From positions 248,001-312,000 of the forward strand of contig NZ_LR217698.1 in the NCBI RefSeq assembly GCF_900698855.1: DNA of 64,000 bases. Reading direction: 5' to 3'. The translations under genes were made by a program, and so were the position numbers. The notes below the pieces were generated by a model that was given only the letters and a program-made list of their open reading frames with translations, was not told where the DNA came from and did no database searches. This DNA comes from Erwinia_E haradaeae_F (lineage in GTDB: Bacteria; Pseudomonadota; Gammaproteobacteria; Enterobacterales; Enterobacteriaceae). Below are positions 59,213-64,000 of this stretch, piece after piece; positions within the stretch are counted from its first letter, which is position 1; each line of letters begins with the position of its first letter.

Positions 59213-61048
59213 ATGCATTTTTTTCGTCATCTTCTAGCTATGGTGGGCCTGATTTTACCAGTTCGAAAGAATTTATTTCATAAATTATTGGAATCGAGAG
59301 CAATAAAAAAAGCTATAGACGATGAGTCCAACAGCAAACAGATTTCTACAGAGAAAGCAAGAAAGCATGCTGTAAGATTTATAAAAGAAATAGCTTCTAA
59401 TCCATCTGATTTAGCTCTGTATTTTACATCGCATATTATGAAATGGGCGTGGAAACGACTCTATGAAAAAATTAATATTACAGGGGCTGATCGCATACGG
59501 CGCTTAGCGAAAACTGGAAAAGAGTTAGTCTATGTTCCTTGTCATCGTAGTCATATCGATTATCTTCTTCTCTCCTATGTTCTTTATAATCAGGGATTAG
59601 TTCCGCCTCACATTGCTGCTGGTATTAATCTTAATTTTTGGCCAGTTGGTTTTCTTTTTAGACGTTTGGGTGCATTTTTTATTCGTCGTTCTTTTAAGGG
59701 TAATAAGCTTTATTCTACGGTCTTTCGTGAGTATTTGAGCGATCTTTTTATTCGTGGAGCTTCAGTGGAATATTTTGTTGAAGGTGGGCGCTCACGTACG
59801 GGTTATTTGTTAAATCCAAAAACTGGTATTTTATCTATAACAATACAGGCTATGTTACGAGATGGTCATCGCCCAATTGTATTTATACCGATCTACATTG
59901 GTTACGAACATGTTTTAGAATCTCAGACTTATGCTGATGAATTACGTGGAACTTCTAAAAAAGAAGAAGGTATTTTATCCATTATACGTGGATTGTGTTG
60001 TTTGCGCAATCTTGGTCAGAGCTATGTTAATTTCGGTGAACCGCTTTTATTAACAGAATATTTAACTCATCAAGTACCAGATTGGCGTAAAAGTATTAAT
60101 TCACTAGAATCTCAACGACCAGCTTGGTTAACTTCAGTTGTTAATGAGATTGCGCAAAAAATTATGATACGCATTAATAATGCTGTAGTTGTTAATACAA
60201 TCAATTTGTGTGCAACTGCTTTGTTGGCTTCGCGTACACATTCTTTATCTCGTCAACAATTAATTAATCAGATTGATTGTTATATGAATCTTTTACGAAA
60301 TACATCTTATTCTTCTGAGTTAACGCTACCAACAATCACATCACAACAATTATTGGATCACGCGTTAAAAATGGATAAATTCAATGTATTTCAAGACAGT
60401 ATAGATGACATCATTATGTTAAAACCTACACAAGTAGTATTGGCTACTTATTATCGGAATAATATTTACCATGTTTTAGTAATACCAGCATTGATTGCAT
60501 CTCTGCTTATAAATAAGAAAGTGGTCAGTTATCTTGACCTTCTTCAACATATAAGTGTAATTTATCCTATTATTAAAAGTGAATTATTTCTTCGATGGAC
60601 TGTTGATAATCTATCTAAAGCACTAGATATGTTCATTGTTGAAATGGAACGACAGGGTTTGCTAATAGAAGAAAAAAATTTTTTGCGATTTAATCCAGAT
60701 TCTTTTCATATTTTACAGCTTTTAGCAGAAGGGAGTCGTACTATAGTACAACGTTATTCTATCATTTTTTATCTTTTGAGTATTTCTTCTACGATTAATC
60801 GTGGTATGTTAGAAAAACAGAGCCGTACTATAGCACGACGTTTATCTGTTGTATCTGGTATTAATTTTTTAGAGTATTTTGATCAGTTATCTTTTAGTTC
60901 TTTAGTGTTAAATTTACGCAATCAAGGTTACATTAAAGATGTAAGTTATCCTGATTGCTTACGAGCGCGAACGACTTATCAGTTATGTTTGGATTTAGTC
61001 GACGAGAACATACGAATTGTTATTGAACATGCATCAAGACATTTATAG
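59213..61048 (+). CDS. plsB: Glycerol-3-phosphate acyltransferase, N-terminally truncated
   Basis: PlsB acylates the sn-1 position of glycerol 3-phosphate at the inner membrane, the first step of phospholipid synthesis. This frame of 611 codons corresponds to residues 196-807 of the E. coli enzyme. The acyltransferase motifs are intact: HRSHIDYLLLSYVL (HX4D), GAFFIRRSFKGNKLY, YFVEGGRSRTGYLL and FIPIYIGYEHVLE. The ATG at 59213 equals a conserved internal Met and has no good ribosome-binding site. The upstream third is a pseudogene, so either a short PlsB starting here is functional, or the gene died recently and the rest has not yet decayed. The complete absence of stops or indels over 611 codons favours selection for the short form. 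Confidence 0.88.
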   Translation: MHFFRHLLAMVGLILPVRKNLFHKLLESRAIKKAIDDESNSKQISTEKARKHAVRFIKEIASNPSDLALYFTSHIMKWAWKRLYEKINITGADRIRRLAKTGKELVYVPCHRSHIDYLLLSYVLYNQGLVPPHIAAGINLNFWPVGFLFRRLGAFFIRRSFKGNKLYSTVFREYLSDLFIRGASVEYFVEGGRSRTGYLLNPKTGILSITIQAMLRDGHRPIVFIPIYIGYEHVLESQTYADELRGTSKKEEGILSIIRGLCCLRNLGQSYVNFGEPLLLTEYLTHQVPDWRKSINSLESQRPAWLTSVVNEIAQKIMIRINNAVVVNTINLCATALLASRTHSLSRQQLINQIDCYMNLLRNTSYSSELTLPTITSQQLLDHALKMDKFNVFQDSIDDIIMLKPTQVVLATYYRNNIYHVLVIPALIASLLINKKVVSYLDLLQHISVIYPIIKSELFLRWTVDNLSKALDMFIVEMERQGLLIEEKNFLRFNPDSFHILQLLAEGSRTIVQRYSIIFYLLSISSTINRGMLEKQSRTIARRLSVVSGINFLEYFDQLSFSSLVLNLRNQGYIKDVSYPDCLRARTTYQLCLDLVDENIRIVIEHASRHL

Positions 61049-61231
61049 CTATATTAGTTTTTTAGATTATAGTGATATGAAATAAGTTTTAGGAAAATGC
61101 GCTAAATAGCGTGTTGTATAGTGTATGAGATATTCAGAAAGACTTAGGATTAATTTAAGAATGTTATAAAGAGTGATATAAAGTGAAGTGTTAAGAGATA
61201 CGTTCAAACATTTAGAAAAAATGGGGATAGT

Positions 61232-62254
61232 ATGAGATTTTTGGTTACAGGAGCGGCTGGATTTATTGGGATGCATGTTACTCAATCCCTTTTAAGCATA
61301 GGTCATGAAGTGGTTGGAATAGATAATTTAAATAATTATCATAATGATATGACATTAAAAATAGATCGATTATCTACGATTAGAAACTCAGATAACTTTA
61401 CTTTTATTAAATGTGATATAGTTAATCGAGAGGTCATGGCAAATTTATTTCGAGATCACAGTTTTCAACGTGTTATTCACCTTGCTTCTTGTGCGGGTGT
61501 TCGTAACTCTCTATTTGATCCTTTTTCATACGTTAATTCTAACATCTTAGGGTATTTAAATATTCTAGAAGGTTGTCGTTACAACAAAGTAGAGCATTTA
61601 TTGTATGCTTCTTCTAGTTCAGTATATGGTCTTAATGATAATATGCCATATGAAATAGATGATGATACTAGTCATCCAATTTCTTTTTATGCTGTCACTA
61701 AAAAATCTAATGAGTTAATGTCTCATAGTTATTCCTATTTATATGGGATTCCTACGACTGGTCTTCGATTTTTTACTGTATATGGGCCATGGGGGCGTCC
61801 TGACATGGCGTTATTTAAATTTACCAAAGCAATACTGTCTGGTGAAAAAATCAATGTTTATAATTATGGTAATATGAAGCGTGATTTTACGTATATTGAT
61901 GATTTAGTTACCTCTGTGATTTCTTTACAAGACATAATTCCAATAAATAGAGGTACAGGATTAGTTACTAAAGATGTGGATCATCTCTCTAATAGATGTG
62001 TGCCTTATCAGATTTATAACATTGGTAATAGTGAACCTGTAAGTTTAATTTCTTATATTCATGCTCTAGAAAAAGCACTGGGGCGGGTAGCAGATAAGAA
62101 TATGCTGCCTATGCAGGCTGGAGATATGTGTGGAACACATGCTGATATTAGTTTATTAGTAAAAGTTTTAGGTTCTGTATCTCACACTTCAATAGAAATA
62201 GGTGTGTCACATTTCATTTCATGGTATAATCATTATTATAACAATATACAATAG
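61232..62254 (+). CDS. uge: UDP-glucuronate/UDP-galacturonate 4-epimerase
   Basis: Uge-type epimerases convert UDP-glucuronic to UDP-galacturonic acid, the sugar donor for WabG in Klebsiella. The 340-residue protein is an extended short-chain dehydrogenase: NAD-binding GAAGFIG (residues 7-13), Asp of GIDNLNNYHND, HLASCAGVR, Ser of ASSSSVYG, catalytic YxxxK as YAVTK, and RFFTVYGPWGRPDMAL, which is typical for the hexuronate-acting group rather than GalE. GGGGAT lies a few bases before the ATG. It is 183 bp downstream of plsB on the same strand. A plain capsule-type epimerase with the same substrates cannot be excluded. Confidence 0.82.
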   Translation: MRFLVTGAAGFIGMHVTQSLLSIGHEVVGIDNLNNYHNDMTLKIDRLSTIRNSDNFTFIKCDIVNREVMANLFRDHSFQRVIHLASCAGVRNSLFDPFSYVNSNILGYLNILEGCRYNKVEHLLYASSSSVYGLNDNMPYEIDDDTSHPISFYAVTKKSNELMSHSYSYLYGIPTTGLRFFTVYGPWGRPDMALFKFTKAILSGEKINVYNYGNMKRDFTYIDDLVTSVISLQDIIPINRGTGLVTKDVDHLSNRCVPYQIYNIGNSEPVSLISYIHALEKALGRVADKNMLPMQAGDMCGTHADISLLVKVLGSVSHTSIEIGVSHFISWYNHYYNNIQ

Positions 62255-64000
62255 ATTTTTTATTATTGTTTATTAGTAATCAAATCCATATACCGAGTAT
62301 TTAAAAAAACATCTTAGTCTAAGATGTTATAGAAGGTTCATTTGATTAGTTAAATAAAAATAATGAATAATGAAAATATTTTCAGATTAGGTTGTATTTT
62401 AGTGTCGTACGAATGAAGTATGTAATATTTTATTTTGAGTAGGTTTGTTAAGAATAAAATGTTTCCAAAACATGTATGAAATTGATCAAAATTTGTTTTT
62501 TTGATTTAGAGTTCTTACTATGTATATTAGTTTGAATGTATTTACGTATCTTGAATAAGATAATTTTATTTATATAAATATATTTTATAATTGTACTTTA
62601 ATTATATTACTGATTCAGTAATCTAATTTGATAGGATTTTCCCTTTATCTTAGTTAAGATAAAATAGTTATTATAATATGAGTATGTCATTCATAACTTG
62701 ATCTGATGATTTTTCAAAAGAAAATATTTATATAACTAGAGGTGAATATAGTGACAGAGAAAATATATATTTTGTAATATATAAAAATATTAAAAGATTT
62801 TAATTAGAATAGGTTCGATTCTTACTTGAATATCTAGTAAAATAACTTAAATTGATTGTAATGTGACCACTTGAAGGTCACAGTAATTAAAACTAGTTAT
62901 TAATAACTTCTATAGTGAATAATTCTTCGTTATGCTACTGAAAGGTTAATTTATAATCTTTTTAATAGAGATTTTGCTAGGTTTTATCGTGGAATATTTG
63001 AGATATATATGTGGCCATTAATATAATATAATTATAGAATAATTCCTTTGCTCTAAGTTAATTAAGATTATATTAGAACCAGATACTGATTAGATGACAA
63101 TATATTGATATGATATGATTGTTGATTAATGAGTTATGATGTTTTAGTATGAAATTAGAAGTTATAGATTCTAGTTGATAAAGAATCTTCTAGCATTCTC
63201 TGTATTAGAGAATTATTTTAAGTTTATGAAATTAAATTTAATTTAGTAATTTGCAAGAAAGAAGACTCAAATGTATGCCTCTCTTCTAGTTGTATTTTTC
63301 TTGATTAATTTATTAGATAACAAGTCTAGTAGTATCCATATATTAGAGATAATTAAAATGAGATTTTATAAGGTGTTTATTAAGGCATGAATTTCTTCTT
63401 ATAAAGCAAAAATTAAGAAGAATGAGTGAGGTATAAAGATTAGGTGATGTTAATCCGTCTCATATTTCTTTAATTTGATTGAGAAGGTTAATAATCATGT
63501 ATTAGTATAGCTATTTTTTATTGTTTTTTTCTATTTTAGAAACCTGTTTAGTTTTAAAAAGAGAAATAGAGTAGATTGGGAATATTGAAGATTAAGTTAT
63601 TAAATGTTGATATATTTTAAATATGTTTCATGGGAAAATTTTATATAATTTTATTAAAAATTGATTTAAAAATTTGCATCTATGTATCAATAATAATAAT
63701 TTTAATGTAGTTTATTAAAATTAGAATTAATTTGGCATTATTATTTAACTTTTATTTTATATAGACACGCTTACTTGACAATACTATATAAATTATATTT
63801 AGTTTATACAGATAATTTTTTGAAAGTGAAGAAAATTTATCTAAAAATTATTATTTTTATGTTGTTTTGGTTTTCATGCGATAAGTTAATTACGGTATGT
63901 TAATTATAGATAACTGAATATGCACTTAAATATCATTCTAAGAATGAAGAAAAATATTTAAGTGAGTAAATTAGATTTTATGAAAAAAAATGATAGTTAG
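62255..64000. other. Right-end desert
   Basis: About 1.75 kb without a supported gene. It has the orphan minus-strand terminator at 62301-62328, a 7-bp hairpin with four G-C pairs at 62862-62882, a TTGACA at 63776-63781 without a clear -10, and a 25-codon lipoprotein-like frame at 63826-63903 (see findings). Confidence 0.5.
62301..62328 (-). terminator. Terminator-like hairpin oriented on the minus strand
   Basis: A 9-bp stem (62308-62316 with 62320-62328, 3-nt loop) is flanked on its left by an A7 run (62303-62309), which is a U-run for minus-strand transcripts. No minus-strand gene survives to its right, so it either ends a lost gene or serves uge poorly from the other side. Confidence 0.5.

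Noticed and set aside
62800..62835. T-arm-like AGGTTCGATTCTTA
   Set aside because: No acceptor, D- or anticodon arm can be built around it; not a tRNA.
62862..62882. TGTGACC...GGTCACA dyad resembling a CRP site
   Set aside because: The half-sites are 11 bp apart instead of 6 and no promoter or gene is adjacent; a simple hairpin is the better description.
1..64000. Search for a CRISPR array, insertion sequence, prophage, restriction or toxin-antitoxin locus
   Set aside because: No regularly spaced repeats, transposase, integrase or related motif in any frame I read; all intact genes are vertical housekeeping or envelope genes.
1..64000. Search for RNase P RNA, 4.5S RNA, tmRNA and rRNA
   Set aside because: None of their conserved cores was found in the non-coding stretches.

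Overview
The window looks like a stretch of chromosome from a long-established intracellular gammaproteobacterium of the Enterobacterales, most likely an insect endosymbiont. Every recognisable protein is closest, by recall, to an Escherichia/Serratia/Klebsiella-type homologue. The DNA is strongly AT-rich. My sum of the called genes gives about 34 kb of coding sequence in 64 kb (roughly 54%). There are 36 protein genes (one cut by the left edge, one with a decayed 5' part) and two tRNAs, separated by AT-rich deserts of 0.4-2.6 kb. I found no insertion sequence, prophage, CRISPR array, toxin or secretion locus, and no signature of horizontal transfer. The genus cannot be fixed from this sequence alone.

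Layout. 0-7 kb: glyQ (partial), sspB-sspA, rpsI-rplM, then a 2.6 kb desert with a probable zapE remnant and yhcB (zapG). 7-14 kb: yfaE-nrdB-nrdA and gnd. 15.7-18.3 kb: an overlapping waaA-waaE-coaD operon. 20-25 kb: tRNA-Pro(GGG) next to a probable yejM (lapC/pbgA) remnant, then dnaK-dnaJ behind a sigma32-like promoter. 26-30 kb: ubiG, tRNA-Asn with a consensus sigma70 promoter, and the divergent ispB / rplU-rpmA pair. 31-41 kb: obgE, yoaE, murJ, lolA, proS. 41-47 kb: yqjA, clpX, clpP, ubiA. 47-52 kb: wabH, wabG, a probable seqA remnant and pgm. 53-56 kb: galU, grxD, pgpC. 58.6-62.3 kb: plsB with a ruined N-terminal third, and uge. The last 1.7 kb has no gene I can support.

How the genes work together. 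(1) Lipopolysaccharide core: pgm, galU and uge supply UDP-sugars. waaA adds Kdo; waaE, wabG and wabH look like the Klebsiella/Serratia-type core transferases, so this cell probably still makes a substituted LPS core. (2) Envelope: murJ (lipid II flipping), lolA (lipoprotein carrier), plsB and pgpC (phospholipid synthesis), yqjA (DedA family). (3) Ubiquinone: ispB, ubiA, ubiG. (4) Proteostasis: dnaK-dnaJ, clpX-clpP and the adaptor sspB. (5) dNTP supply: nrdA, nrdB and the radical-maintenance ferredoxin yfaE. (6) Translation: three aminoacyl-tRNA/tRNA functions, four ribosomal proteins and obgE.

The most interesting signal is gene decay caught in progress, not a new system. In plsB the first 196 codons can still be aligned almost residue for residue with E. 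coli, but carry two nonsense codons and four single-base homopolymer indels, while the 611 codons that follow are fully open. Weaker fossils of yejM, seqA and zapE sit exactly where enterobacterial gene order predicts. No previously undescribed functional system is supported here.
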